From Lycium barbarum (taxonomy: Eukaryota > Streptophyta > Magnoliopsida > Solanales > Solanaceae): 64,000 nucleotides of DNA. Made by a program: the position numbers and the translations under genes. Where the stretch lies: the NCBI RefSeq assembly GCF_019175385.1, contig NC_083339.1, forward strand, positions 25,263,637-25,327,636, in the 5' to 3' direction. Under the pieces are notes generated by a model that saw nothing but the letters and a program-made list of their open reading frames with translations, searched no databases and was not told where the DNA came from. Positions within the stretch are counted from its first letter, which is position 1. Every line of letters starts with the position of its first letter. Positions 36,346 to 48,900 of the stretch are shown here, one piece after another.

Positions 36346-36724
36346 GAAAAATTGGCAGCACTTTGCTGCCTTTGCAGCTGCCCACCTACCAAAAATCATA
36401 AATAATTCTTATTTTTCTAAAACCAGCTCAAAGAGTTGCAAACAATCCAACAAGCACATATAATAACATGCTACAACGCGCACTACATCAAATTAAACTA
36501 GAAACTACTTCAAAGTTGAATCAAAACGTAATTCAAACATTCACAAAGGACATTAAACTACTTCAACCTTTACAAACATCCACAAAACATTAAACATGTC
36601 TACATTAAGTTAGTCTATAACATCAAACTACTGCAACATTCACAAACATCCACCAAACACTTTCACATTTTTACAAAATCCACCAAAAAATTCACAAGTT
36701 AGTAAAATACTTAAAATTCAACCA

Positions 36725-37275
36725 TGCCGTTGTGTGTTTGACACGTGCTCCCCATCATCATCACCACTACTCGACTCATCTACAAGTCGGTGTTCTTGAC
36801 CAACCACTCAATGTTGTGACCTAGATTGAGAATGGGGAGGTCGACCCTTGGAGCTACGAGCGTCATCAAGACAAGGGGGAATTCCCTCGAAGAAAGTAAT
36901 GAGTCTAATTGAGCTTTCATTCATGCAAACTGCTTGTCCCTCCACCTTTTCCTATCCTCCACAGCCTGTAGTTGCTCGTCCCTCCGCCTATAACTGGCCT
37001 CCGAGGCCTGTAACTGGATAGATAGCTTAATGATCTTCTGCTCCATGGCTATAACACTCTCTCTATCTAATGACTCGGCATCATTGGAAGAATCTATGCC
37101 TTGCAGGGGCGATTGGAATTGACAAAATGCTCGATTTTCCATTCCATAAGTTGTGCCAAACCTAGTAAGGCCACCAACAGTCTCAATCCACAATTCATTC
37201 TTTTGTTCATCTGCAGGCTCTGTTCCAGGTGGCAGACTACGGCATAACTCAGCCAGTTATTGTTGAAATTTAATC
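36725..37275 (-). pseudogene. CACTA ORF2, C-terminal exon (Transposase_24 / Ptta-En-Spm type)
   Basis: On the minus strand, after a likely splice acceptor (TTTCAG near 37273), the frame reads LAELCRSLPPGTEPADEQ, ELWIETVGGLTRFGTTYGM, then a coiled-coil stretch (IIKLSIQLQASEASYRRR). This is the usual end of plant CACTA ORF2 proteins of the Transposase_24 family. The protein is thought to assist transposition, as TnpA does. There is an in-frame stop near the start of the exon (before LAELC), so it is likely broken. The upstream exons are at 41549-42760, beyond the solo LTR, which lies in the intron. Confidence 0.75.
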
Positions 37276-37473
37276 TGAAATTGAACAAGGAAAATCAACT
37301 GTTTAAATAGTAAAACCAATTTGAAATAGATGACAACTCTAAAGTAAGAAACAAAAAGAATGATATTTCAGCCAATGTGCTAGCTTAAATTTGTCGAGAG
37401 ACTACATAAAATCGAATATAGGCTTACATGAAAATGTATAAGCTCAAATTAAAATTATAATAAAGTGTCTTTG

Positions 37474-40366
37474 TGTAACGACCTGTTTGGTCATTATAGT
37501 CCTTTGGCACTTTCGCCACTTCCAAGTGTTTATTGAGTCATTTTGACCCGAGGTTGATTTTTGGGTGACGGACCTTTTTCGAAGCTTTCTCAACTCTGAG
37601 AGGTCCGGATAGTTTGTTAGAACTTGTATGTATGATTGGTTCAGATCCCAATACATTTTGGTGCATTTCGGGACTTTGGATGGGAAATAGGAAGTAGGCA
37701 TCGGTAGTTGACTCGGTCAACGAGACCTCCATTGAGAATTTCGAGGCCACAGGCGCGTTCATAGAGTGTTTTATGTGGGACTAGGTATCTAGTATGTGAG
37801 CAGATGGCCTCGGGAGTTAGTCAAAAAATCGGATCGAAACGAAGAACTTGGGCCAACTTCTGGTGTCTGGTGCTCACTTTTGCGGCACCAGCACCGCAGC
37901 AGCGGCACCGCTGGGGTGGTGGCCCTGCAGCTGAAGCGGTACCAGCCATTTTGGCTTGACCGCTTGGGCGGTCCAGTTACCGCTACAGCGGTGATGGGCA
38001 GTGACTGTGCATTTACTGAGTCTTAAATGAGTCTTAGACCCTCATTATTTCATATCTCGAATTTGGGGCTTGGGAAGGTTGATCTTAGAGACAAATTGAA
38101 GGAAACCTTTGAGGTAAAACCTTGTCTAATCCTTTACTTCTCTTTACTCTCAATCATCTTAGACTTTCCCCTTCCATTTTCAATCCCTTAGAAATGGAAT
38201 TTGAAGGAGGATTTTGGGAGATTTTTCTCTATGAGTATACTTGATAAATTGATGATGTTAATGTTAAAATGTGATGAATCTAAGGTTAGTAATCATATAT
38301 CTTTCACTTTTAAGGTTGAATTTCGGATTTGGAGAATTAGGGTTCATACCCAATTTGGGGGTTTCTACTAGAATCAGATTTGGGGATAATTCTTGAGCTA
38401 AATCAACAATTAATGATGGGGTTGTGGTTACCTAGGATTCAATTTGATATTTCGCCTGTGAATTTCCTGTTTCGCCCATGTGGGCCCGTTTCCCCAATTT
38501 CTAGGGTTAAAATGGACCTAATTGATATCATAGCAAGATTAGTATCATTATTCATGATTTCTAACTTAGAATTTGATTATGCTTAGACTACTTTTGTTCT
38601 GAGCTTCATAGAAAAGGCAAGGCGATAAAGTGACTTGTTGGTTTTGCAGTTCGACAGTCCAGGTAGGTTATGATTTACCTTTGGTGAGACTTAGTATAGT
38701 GAATCACATATTTTGATTATGATATCGGAGACAGCATGTGAACCTTCAGGTGTGAAGTTGGGATGGATATCACTTTTGGTTGGGCCTTGATGCGTGTTGG
38801 GACTAGCCACCCCGTTATATGTGTCTGATTGTTTAACTGTGTTGGCTTGGTGCCATGGTAATTGATAGATAGTGAATATCATTGTAGTCCTGGTTTAGAT
38901 AGGATTGATATACCCGTTGTTGGTATTTGTACCATGATGTATTATTGGCGTGCCCACTATTGGTACTTGAGTTATTGATATACGTTGGCATACCCACCGT
39001 TGGTATTGTGATGTGATACGTTAGCATACCCGTTGAGGTACTTGTGATATTGAGCTTGTTGTTAATGATTGACATATGCATTGTACGCATTCTCTCATAT
39101 TATCATGCATGGCCGATATCCAATGATGATCCGGTATCATTGATTGAGCGAAACTGATATTTGATAAACCCTTTTACTTAAGTGATTATGAAAAAGGCCG
39201 ATGTCCGAAGATCTATTCCGGAATGATTGTGTATATGAAACTGATACTGGATAAACTCTTTTACTTGAGTGATTGTGAGGAGGCTGATGTCCGAGGTTCA
39301 ATTCCAGAATCGTTAATTTATGAAACTGATATTGACAACTCTTTTGAGTGATTGTGAGGAAGCCGATGTTCGATGGTATATTCGAGCACCGTTGTGCATG
39401 ATCGTTTCCGATGCTATCCCGAATTCGATGGTAGTGCACGGGCTCCGCGGGTCCCCAGAGTGGTGCCGGTGAGACTTCCCCTGTGAGCAATTAGCCAGGG
39501 TCCTATCTGTCTGTTTGGCAAATATCTGGGACGGGTGGCACTCAGACTTCGCGAGTCACACTGGGTTGTGCTGCCGAGACGTCGATATTTCTGTCCGGAG
39601 TACATGTGTACATCTCATTTGCATATCATGGCATGGCATCATATTCATACCATCATTGCATTGCATTGCATTGCATTATGACTTGAGTGAGATGTCATGA
39701 TGACTGTATTGTGGTGGATTGTGTTATTTATTCTATGGTGTTGATTGTTCCAGTAATTGATATACTCAGACTTACTATGTTAGGGTTAGATACTTACATA
39801 GATGTTGATGGATACTCGGTTATGATTATATTGGTTCATGTTTGATTGTTCTACTTTTTTATCTGCGTTATTTTCTGGATTGTGTTAACTATGCTTAGTC
39901 GGCCTATGATGCCTACCAGTACTGTTGTTTGTACTGGCCTGCACTTGCTGCATTCTTTTATGAATGCAGAGTATCAGGCCGGATCTACTTCTCTGACTCG
40001 TGGCTGATCGACTCCTCAACTTCTACTTGAGTTTTTCAGGGCGAGCATGGCATCCGCTGACCTCGAAGACTCTTCTATTGATTATGTCTTACTTTCCTTC
40101 AAGACATGATTTGAGACATTTTATGTATTATTATTCAGACCATAGTTATTCGTATTTAGATGCTCTTGTATGACCAGACCAGATACTGGGGTAGATTTAT
40201 TTACTTCCGCACTTATGAATCTTATATTAAATTGTGAGACTTACGTCATTTTACTTCTTCCGTGATTTCATTATATTTATTGATTGAGAACGTTGAGTTA
40301 AGGGTTCGCTTACCGAGGTGGGAATGGTAGGTGCCCGCATGACCTAGGCTAAAATAGGTTGTGACA
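37474..40366 (+). mobile_element. Solo gypsy LTR in an intron of CACTA ORF2
   Basis: It starts TGTAACGACCTG at 37474 and ends GGTTGTGACA at 40366; 2,893 bp. The direct repeat CTTTG flanks it exactly (37469-37473 and 40367-40371). No primer site or coding region is present. It holds the GC-rich cluster of AGCGGT/ACCGCT words at 37893-37993 and the array CATTGCATTGCATTGCATT at 39656-39675. It belongs to the same LTR superfamily as the other gypsy LTRs here but is in plus orientation. Confidence 0.93.
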
Positions 40367-40371
40367 CTTTG

Positions 40372-41546
40372 TTAAGAGGCATAATCATAAATCCAATTTT
40401 CCACGTCTCTGGGTTAACTAATTTCTCGGTAATTTAAGAATCCTGAAAACTTTTTCGCGCACTATTAACAGTTTCACATTCTGTTGACATTTAAAATCCA
40501 TGACAAATATTCAAGTTCTCTATAGTTGTACTAGTCTTGATCAGCTAAAACAACAAATTGAGATCAGAAAGAGAATGAATTTGGAGTTCCCAGCATAAAG
40601 TTTGAGTTTAATGATGCCTTATTTTCTTGAACTGAATTTGCTAAGATGAATGAATTTTACTCTTTAGCATGGAGAAATAATGTAACCAAAACCAAACTCT
40701 TCCTGAGCTTGTATTTTAAATTGAAACAAAGGGTGTCCCAACATCAAGTTGAAAGAAATATGGAAACTTGCTTAGCCATGGGAAAGTTTTTGAAATACTA
40801 GAGACTTTTGTTTGTTTTATCAAGAATCCTGTACATAAGTATATATAGGCAAGTAGTAATTCCTAGTGCATATCCAGTAATAGGACAACATCACATGAGT
40901 ATAACATGGTTTTCTTTGCAATTCATTAATTGACAAAGTACTTAGACTATATACTTGTTGAAGTGATACTACTGTTTATATTACTATCACTTTATACTAG
41001 TGCAACTGATAAGGAAAACATGAAAATGATAACTTTACACCTACCACTACGACTATCACTACCAGTCCACAAAATCAAGAAACTCACACTGTGATATTTT
41101 CTACAAGAATACATATCATACTAATTTACATGTGATACTCATTGGCCACCTAACAATCATATCAGATATTCAGCTTCATTGAAATCCAAGAAAACTAGAA
41201 AAATGCAATCAAATATAAAAAAGAAGCAGACTCAGTTGAGAAACAAAACATTGGAGCAAAATCAAAGAAACCCAAAACAGTGGAATCAATACATTAAAGT
41301 AAAAGCAGCTAGTTTTAGCTAATAATGTGCCTAGACAGATATGTGAATCTGACTGAAAGCAGAAAAAACTTGACAACTTATTGAAAGATATCATATTTTA
41401 GGATATATGAATCTGACTGAAAGAACCATAATTCACTAGATATATTACTATCCAGAGGGTAAAATTCTGGCTTTAATAAAAGCAAATGAAAAGTAGAAGC
41501 TTTTGTTTTAGAAAAAGACATTAAATTAAACTTATGTAGGACTACT
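40372..41546 (-). other. CACTA ORF2 intron or untranslated sequence
   Basis: AT-rich, without recognisable protein. It lies between the two groups of ORF2 exons. Confidence 0.45.
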
Positions 41547-41548
41547 GC

Positions 41549-42760
41549 CTAGCCCGTTCCTCCACCCATTTGTCTAGATCTTCACTGTTTTTCTTCTTCT
41601 TCTTCACGTGAGTGATTTTGAATGCCTTATCTTGAGGAAATATCCTCTTTTCTTTGAGTTCCTGCAAAAAGAATAATTGAGTAATTAATAATGAAAATGA
41701 AATAAATTGATTATCCTACAATAGGACTTAAGGAAAAATACCAGCTCCTTCCTCACGGTCGCTTGGCTCTTAGCCCCACTAGTGTGTAGGGAGCCACTCT
41801 TCGTAGAACTTCTGGCCTTCTTCGATGTTTCACTTTGTTTCTTAAATTCATCAAACGCCCAATATTGCAATAGCTTGTTATAGGCCAGAGGACGGATCCA
41901 ATCAAGCTTCGCTTGCTCTTCATGAACCCTTCCTATTGCACCCTTTAGCAACTGTCCAGCTTTCTTCTCGATGTTTTGGCCGACATGAGCTTCGTTTTCC
42001 GGGAGCTAGAAACACTTTCTCTGCAATGAATAGTAATGAGTTTATTACTAAGTAATCAATCAATATTAGTAAATTATTTGAATAAAAATAAAAAATTCAT
42101 ATACCTTAACGGTTAAATAGATTTGTCTCTTGAGTTCTGGTGACATCTTGCCCTAAGTCGGCGAGTCCGCAAAACAACCTTGTATCGTCCGAGAAAGAAT
42201 TCTTGAAGCTTTGCCTGGTAAAAAACTGAAAAAAACAAAAACAATTAAATACTTAGAGGTTTAACATAAAAATAAACAAATAGCATCTCGTAAAAGGATA
42301 ACTCATACCTATATCCCACAGGCTCGATGATCAGGCACCCCATTGAGTCATAACGTTCCAATAGTGGAGCAACCACACCACCTTCAGGTAAGTCTTCATT
42401 TGTGGTAGGATTGTCGGGCTCAGAGCTACTACCTCCAAGGTGAAGATCGTCTACCCCAAACCATGCAGTAAATGCTGAAGAATGATGTGATACAGTCGGG
42501 CTGGGAGTAGCTACCGGAGTACTACTAAACGCCGCCCGCTGAGATCCGGGAGGCAACTGACTAAAGCCCTGTAGGGTATCATAACCAGGTGTCAGGGGAG
42601 GCGCCTCAGTGAAGCCCTGGCGTGGAGAAACGTAGGGGTCCATATAATTGTACGGAGACGGTTGAGTATAGCCCATGCCGATCATCATAGAATCATAAGG
42701 TAATGGAGCACCCCATGGTGGATAAGGTAATGAAGCGCCCTGTGGTGGATAAGGTAATAG
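41549..42760 (-). pseudogene. CACTA ORF2, upstream exons
   Basis: Several exon-like pieces on the minus strand. 42310-42760 is a Pro/Tyr/Gly-rich N-terminal part (PYNYMDPYVSPRQGF) with repeated LPYPP units. 42105-42225 has SPELKRQIYLTVKVYE. 41740-42005 has WIRPLAYNKLLQYW, FDEFKKQSETSKKARSS and SLHTSGA, the hallmark of plant Transposase_24 proteins. 41549-41661 has ELKEKRIFPQDKAFKITHV and DLDKWVEERARQ. Splice sites fit: acceptor TTTTTGCAG before 41661 and donor GTATTT after the KEL codons near 41740. At least one stop lies in the 42105-42225 piece. The protein is cut at its N-terminus by the Ogre junction. Confidence 0.75.
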
Positions 42761-43839
42761 GGTCGAGTCAGATTTGATTCAAAGTCGGTCAATTTCACTT
42801 TAAAGGGGTATTACCCCTTTAAAGTGAAATTGGGCCAGGTCAGGTCTTTATTAGATTGGACTCGGCTGAATTAAAAGGATGGAGAGGCAGTCATATGTGT
42901 ATACACACTCATACACATGATATATATGTATACACATGTATATCACTGTATATGTGTATATGTATATGACAACATTCAAACGTTCAATTTAACAGATGGC
43001 CACAACCAGAACAAGTAATGAAATAAATTCTTTAATTAATGGCCAAATATGACTTAATAACTAATTAACCAAACTAATGGACATGGTTAATATGTTAATG
43101 GACTTAAGTTGCAAATATAGCCTCAATAGACTTTAAACCATGAAATTGGTCATTTCAACTATCGCCATAATTAGCCTAATCTAACAATTAAAGACCAGTT
43201 TTTGCAATAATGACCTCAATTGACTTAAACCGTGAATTGGCCATTTCAATTAAGGCCAGATTTAAACTTAACCAAATAATTAAAGGCTAATTTTGCAATA
43301 ACGACCTTAATTAACTTCAAGCCATGGAATTTAGTTTTTTCAATTAAGGCCAACAATTGATTATTTCAATTGTGGCCCCAATCAACCATTTAGTGACCAA
43401 TTTATGAAATTAACCACAAATAAGTACTCGATTAATTCAAAAAATTGCACCAATGCAAATTGAATATGCAAAATCAAGAATTGAGAGATAAAATGATTAA
43501 TTCATTTAATTAATCAGATTTCTTGAATCAAATGGAGTAAAATGCTTGCTAATTTTATTTTTTGATAATTTTAACAATTAAATAAATAATTTTTTTAAAT
43601 TATCTTCTTGATTGAATTTAGCAAAGGTTCCATATTAATTATAAAAATGTGTAAATTAATTTCTAGATGATTTGTACTATTATTGAAGTTATTTTGCCAA
43701 ATGAAATGGCAAAATATTATCGAAGCAGTTTTATAAAATCATTTTGATCTGTAAAAAATACACATTTCACTCCATTTGATATCCAAGAACTCTGTATAAT
43801 TAAAATAAATTATTGAAGGTCAAAAATTAGGTGTCAACA
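42761..43839 (-). mobile_element. Truncated 3' LTR of the Ogre/Tat element
   Basis: On the minus strand it starts TGTTGACACCTAATTTTTG at 43839, right after a purine-rich stretch (AACGAAGGGGCAGC). The start matches the LTRs at 14316 and 2698. It stops at about 42760 without an LTR-like end, so some of the LTR is missing. It contains TATATGTGTATA-like alternating tracts near 42895-42967. Confidence 0.78.
42790..42832. repeat. Perfect 19-bp inverted repeat
   Basis: Arms CAATTTCACTTTAAAGGGG (42790-42808) and its exact complement (42814-42832), separated by TATTA. It lies 30 bases from the truncation junction between Ogre LTR and CACTA sequence. Confidence 0.95.
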
Positions 43840-43853
43840 GCTGCCCCTTCGTT
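43840..43853 (-). other. Polypurine tract of the Ogre element
   Basis: AACGAAGGGGCAGC on the minus strand directly before the TGTTGACACC start of the 3' LTR. Confidence 0.65.
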
Positions 43854-44627
43854 GTTCAGGGATGGTGGGACCATCCCTGAGCAACAAAATTTGACTAACT
43901 CTGATTTTTTTACTGACCCACTCCATATATATATATATATTCTCTCATTTTTATGCGATTTTCTAATAGTTTTTGGGTTTTCTACATATCTCAGGTTACA
44001 TGAGAATTCAGGTCACTTGTAGTTTGACTCGACTAGACTTCTAAATGCAAATTTAAGCAAATCTCGGATCGCCCCGTTGTCAACAACTGGGAGGTTCGAA
44101 GTGATTGGTTGGAGTGTGGCTGACTCCCTCGTATTGAGTCGGCCTACATATCCCTAGTCTTGGGAATCAAGTCACTTGCAGTTATATTCGATAGGAGGAA
44201 AAGAGTATCCCTTATGCCGGAATGCCTTTGTGTGTTCTGGTGTGTGCTCGACTGGTTGCGAAAAAATTTAAAGAAAAGCAAGTACAGCAAATAAACAATT
44301 TTGTGTGGCTGAACATAGGGCGAAGTGATCTTCCAAGTCCTGGCCGGAGAGCTTGACTCTCATGGGCACCCTATCTCGACCGGCTGCGTAAGAAAAAGCT
44401 CTACGTTTGCTCCGCATGCTTCTAGATTTGATTAGATCAACCTGCTTCTTTGTTTGGCAGCTGTCAATCTGCTTTCGTCTGCTGGGTAACGCTGTGATTG
44501 ATTTTGAAACGAATACTGCAGCCGTCTGGCGGAATTTACATCGTTCTGACCTTTGAAGCGAAAACTGCAGTCATCTGACCGGATTTACATCGCTTTAACC
44601 CTTTTGATCATGTCTGGAAATTTATAT
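43854..44627 (-). other. Ogre 3' non-coding region
   Basis: No gene. It contains a copy of the CTACAT/GTAG-type hairpin phrase at about 44142-44190 and two GCGAAAACTGCAGTCATCTGACC-like repeats near 44505-44590. Confidence 0.55.
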
Positions 44628-45004
44628 GAATAAATGGCCTTCACGGCGATGCTTGAAAGAATGGCCCCCTCGGCAATGCTTGAATGAACGGCCCTCTCGG
44701 CATGTTTGAATGAATGGCCCTCTCGGCATGTTTGAATGAATGACCCTCTGGGAAATGCTTGAATGAATGGCCCTCTCGAAAATGTTTGAATCAATGGCCC
44801 TCTCGGCAATACTTGAATGAATGGCCCTCTCGACAATGTTTGTATGAATGGCAATGTTTGTATGAATGGTCCTCTCGGCAATGTTTGTATGAATGGCCCT
44901 CTCCGCAATGTTTGTATGAATGGCCGTCTCGGAAATGTTTGTATGAATAGCCCTCTCGTCAATTTTTGTACGAATGGCCCTCTCGGCAATGTTTGTATGA
45001 ATGG
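44628..45004. repeat. 27-bp minisatellite
   Basis: About 14 tandem units beginning AATGGCCCTCTCGGCAATG, mostly 27 bp, with two of 26 and one of 18. Because the unit is a multiple of three and lacks stops, it stays open in several frames on both strands (for example GPFIQTLPR or ERAIHTNIA repeats). I do not treat these as proteins. Tandem repeats before the 3' LTR are common in Ogre elements. The array ends where the gypsy LTR begins. Confidence 0.93.
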
Positions 45005-47611
45005 TGTCACGCCCCAACTCGGGGAACGTGAGGGCACCTACTATTTCCCACCTCAGTACGCAACCAACCAATAATAAATAAATAATTTTAAAATCCAAGA
45101 ATAATACGATAAATTTGACATAATATATAAATACTAAGTGCGCAAGATAGACAAATCCCAAAATCTGGTCTGGTCAGTACAAGAGCTACTATATACTACT
45201 ACAAGTCTGAATAGTCAATACATCATCTGGAATAAATATTGTCTCGAAATAGAAATGAGACAATAAAGAAGATAGAGTCTCGAGCTGCATGGATCATCAG
45301 TAGCTCACACTCAGAACTCTAGGAGCATCGCCTCGGGATCAGTCGCGAGGTGTGGAAGTCTCTCCAACAGCGTACTCTACACTCATAAAAAGAGTGTAGC
45401 AAGGTAGCATCAGTACAAAACACGGTACTGCGTAAGCATCATAAGCCTACAACAATTAGATCAAGCATGCAAACAAGGAAATGGAAAGATAATCATGCTC
45501 AAGACAGATACAAGTCAACAAGTCCAAGTAGTACAATCAGTTACCAATGATGTCTCAAATATTTCACGAATCCAAACATAAACCAATAATCAACCAATAA
45601 CTCAAATATCACAGAAGATCAATTTCAATCCAAATGACAATAAGAATACATAATGTGTATTCAAATGGAATGCAATGCAGTGATATACATACATGCTCTG
45701 GGGGGACGATGTCCACCTCTCGACATTCATGACCTATAGGGGATCGGTAAGTCCATGTACCATCATTCGGTATCACACATCCTAGAATGACTCCTCTATC
45801 TAATATCATTGCTAACCACTCTGTATCACACAACATAGAGGTGGCTACGCAAATATAGTAGTGTTGCATGAATCATACTTACCTCAGTAATCACCATCTT
45901 CCAATATCAAGATCAACATAGATATATCATGGATATGAGAAAGCATGTCATGCAATGAGAATATCATAATTAACATATGGATTCCAGTAAATTCATTATA
46001 AGGACAACCCTCATAGTACAAGTATCACATGAATCCGTTCCTTTCAACCAGTGTCCCATAATACATAGAAACCACCAATTCACATAAAAAAAACCCAAGC
46101 ATAAACCTAGGGATTCTACAAGCCACGAGCCCGAACACACGAGTCATACAACAAAACCTACCTAAGAATTCCATCCCAAACTTCATACCCGAAGGTTCAC
46201 ATGATGTCTCCAAAAATTCCCTAGTACCATATACGAGTTGCTAACTGGAGTCTAACCAAAAAAGTAAGCCATAACCTACTTGGAGTGCCGAACAAGAATC
46301 GTAAACAAATCACGTGAGCGCCTTGCCCTTCCTCAATGCCTCCAAATACTCAAAGTCTATTTATAATGTAATCCAGATTAGAAATCATGAAGAACCGTAC
46401 CCATATTGCTAGGCTTTTAATTTGGTCAACTTAAGCCTATGAAATTTGGGGAAATGGGCCCCTAAGGTCAAAACGGGAAATTCAAAAGTGAAACATGCAA
46501 TTCAAGTCTAAGTGACCAAATCCCTCCAATCAATTTCTAAAAAACTCAATATTAAGAAATATTCATACTTAAAGTGAAACTCCCAATTTTGGGTATGAAC
46601 GCTAACTCTCAAATTTATAAATTGGTTACTAATAAAGAAGGATTCATGCTTATAAAGCTATTACTCATCAATTCCATACTAATATAAGCTTATTCCACCA
46701 AAAAATCGAGGTTTGATAATAAAAAATTCATTCAAGAAGAAACCCTAAAAATCCTCGTTAGTCCTGATGTTATTGGAAGACTCTAGCATGAATTAGGGAG
46801 TTTCTAAGGTGGATTATGAATCATAAATGAAGAATGGGATTAGATGAACTTACCCCAATGAGGAATTGCCTTAGAATCTCTTGCTTTGCTCCCAAAGTAG
46901 CTATAGAAATGAGAGTAATGAATGAGGAGTGATAGAGTTCTAAAAAGGATTCAAGACATTTAAGTCCCCATCGACCACTACAGCGGTCTACAGTCCGCTG
47001 TGGCGGTGACATGATCGCTACGACGGTCACTCGCAATTACTCTAACCGCTATAGCAGCAGGGCCATCACCACGGCAATACCGCTGTCGCGCTACTAGTGC
47101 CTCTGTGGTGAACATCAGTCACCAGAGCAATATTATTTTTGACCATTCTCAACCCGAAATTCGGACTATCACCCGAGGCCCCACAAATACAACACAAATA
47201 TTGAAACACACATAAAAAAGCGCTACGGACTCATCCGTGACCTCGGATTTCCCAACGGGGGGCCTCGTTGACCAAGCCAACCCCAAATACCCTAAAACCA
47301 ACTTTTCAACCCAAGTCTCAAAATGCACTCTAATGCATTGGGAAACAAACCGAACATACCCGCAAATCACAAATTACCATCCAGACCTCTCCGGATCGAT
47401 GAATTTTCAAAAAAGGTCTGTTCACCCAAAAGTCAACTTTGGGTCAAACAGTTTTCGCTTTAAGGCTTATTATCACAGAAACTAATCTAATATTCACCCA
47501 ATGACCTCGGAAATCGTATCACTTGTTCCCGCAAGTCTAATATAAGCTAATAAAGCTCGAAAAAAGGTCAACAAGGTCAAAAGTACAGTAATGGCCGAAC
47601 GGGTCATTACA
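45005..47611 (-). mobile_element. 3' LTR of gypsy element D
   Basis: On the minus strand it starts TGTAATGACCCGTTCGGCC at 47611 and ends GGGGCGTGACA at 45005; 2,607 bp. It carries a cluster of CCGCTGTGGCGG-like words at 46973-47095 and AATGCAATGCA near 45668. The coding region of element D lies directly upstream, ending 50-100 bases from it. No 5' LTR exists. Confidence 0.87.
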
Positions 47612-47639
47612 TCAGATACTAATTAAACAATCGCTCGTC

Positions 47640-48900
47640 CTTGAGCGACAAGGAAGTGGGACGGGGAAAAAAGCACCTGAATCACCGAACAACTGGGATA
47701 TCTCTCGCGTATATCAGACTCGGTCTCCCAAGTAGCCTCCTCAACAGGACGATGCTTCCATTGAACCTTCACAGAAGCAATCTCCTTGGACCTTAACTTC
47801 CGGACCTACCTATCCAAGATCGCTATCGGCTCCTCCTCACAAGTCAGATTCTCATCGAGCAACACTGAATCCCAACGGACAATGTAAGTACTATCAGAAT
47901 GGTACTTCTTCAACATAGACACATGAAAGACCAGATGAACACCGGACAAGCCTGGTGGAAAGGCCAACTCATAGGCAACGCCACCCACTCTACGGAGAAT
48001 CTTAAATGTGCCAAGATACCTCAGACTCAATTTGCCCCTCTTCTCAAATCACATAACACCCTTCATGGGTGAGATCTTCAGAAGCACCTGCTCGCCTACC
48101 CCGAACTCTAAATCCCAAACCTTCCGGTCCGTATACATCTTCTGTCGACTATGAGCTATTAGAAGCTTTTCTTGAATAAGCTTCACCCTGTCCACGAAAT
48201 CTCTAAAAAAAACTTGTGCCCCACGGATGAACCCCAAATGCATCAAACCACCAAATATGAGAACGACAACTCCTACCATACAAGGCCTCGAACGACACTA
48301 TGTCAATACTCGAATGGTAGCTATTGTTCTACGCAAACTCTGTTAGGTGCAAGAACTGGTCCCAATGACCACCAAAATCAATGACACATGCTCTCAACAT
48401 ATCCTCGAACACCTAAATAGACCTCTAGGACTGACCATCAGTCTGGGGATGAAAAGTTGTACTCAGGTCCAACTGGGTACCCAACTTTGTTTGAAAAGCC
48501 TTCCAGAAATTAGAAGTAAACTAGGGACCTCGATCCGAAACAATGGAAACAAGGGCCCTGTGCAATCGCACAATATCATGAACATAGATCCTGGCTAACC
48601 TCTCTGCAGTATAAGTGACCAGAACTAGAATGAAATTAGCAGACTCAGTCAACCGGTCAACAATAATCCACACACAATCAAACTTGCCCAGGGTCTTCGA
48701 AAGACCCACAACGAAATCAATGGCAATCGTCTCCCACTTTTGCTCGGGAATGGGCATCCTCTGGAGCACATCACCAGGTCTCTGGTGCTCATACTTTACT
48801 TGCTGACAATTCCCACACCTAGACAAATAATCTGCAATATCCCTCTTAATCCTGCCCACCAGTAATGCTGTCTCATCACAATGCATCTTCATGGAATCGG
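47640..48900 (-). pseudogene. Integrase and chromodomain of gypsy element D
   Basis: Pieces in order on the minus strand: zinc-binding CGNCQQVKYEHQRPG; catalytic core IAIDFVVGL and VSDRGP; then EALYGRSCRS, the GPY-type region, and a chromodomain-like end after ILDR (EEPIAILDR, with VKVQWKHRPVEEATWE to about 47690). Stops break the frame after SDRGP, in the QTDGQ region and after ILDR. The organisation equals that of element A, so it is the same chromovirus branch, but the sequence is clearly different. Pseudogene. Confidence 0.85.

Larger units (their letters stand above)
35581..42760 (-). mobile_element. CACTA (En/Spm) DNA transposon, 3' half
   Basis: The left end is CACTACTAAAAAACTGC at 35581, the form of a plant CACTA terminal inverted repeat. 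It is followed by a dense subterminal array and then minus-strand exons of the second CACTA gene. The three bases before it are ATC; their partner would be at the other end, which is not present. The right side is cut at about 42760 where Ogre LTR sequence begins, so the transposase gene (TNP2-like) is absent. A solo gypsy LTR interrupts it at 37474-40366. Confidence 0.85.

Noticed and set aside
44585..45161. Open frames of 150 and 179 codons with repeated peptides
   Set aside because: They arise because the 27-bp minisatellite unit is divisible by three and lacks stops; frames on both strands are open. No start context or domain.
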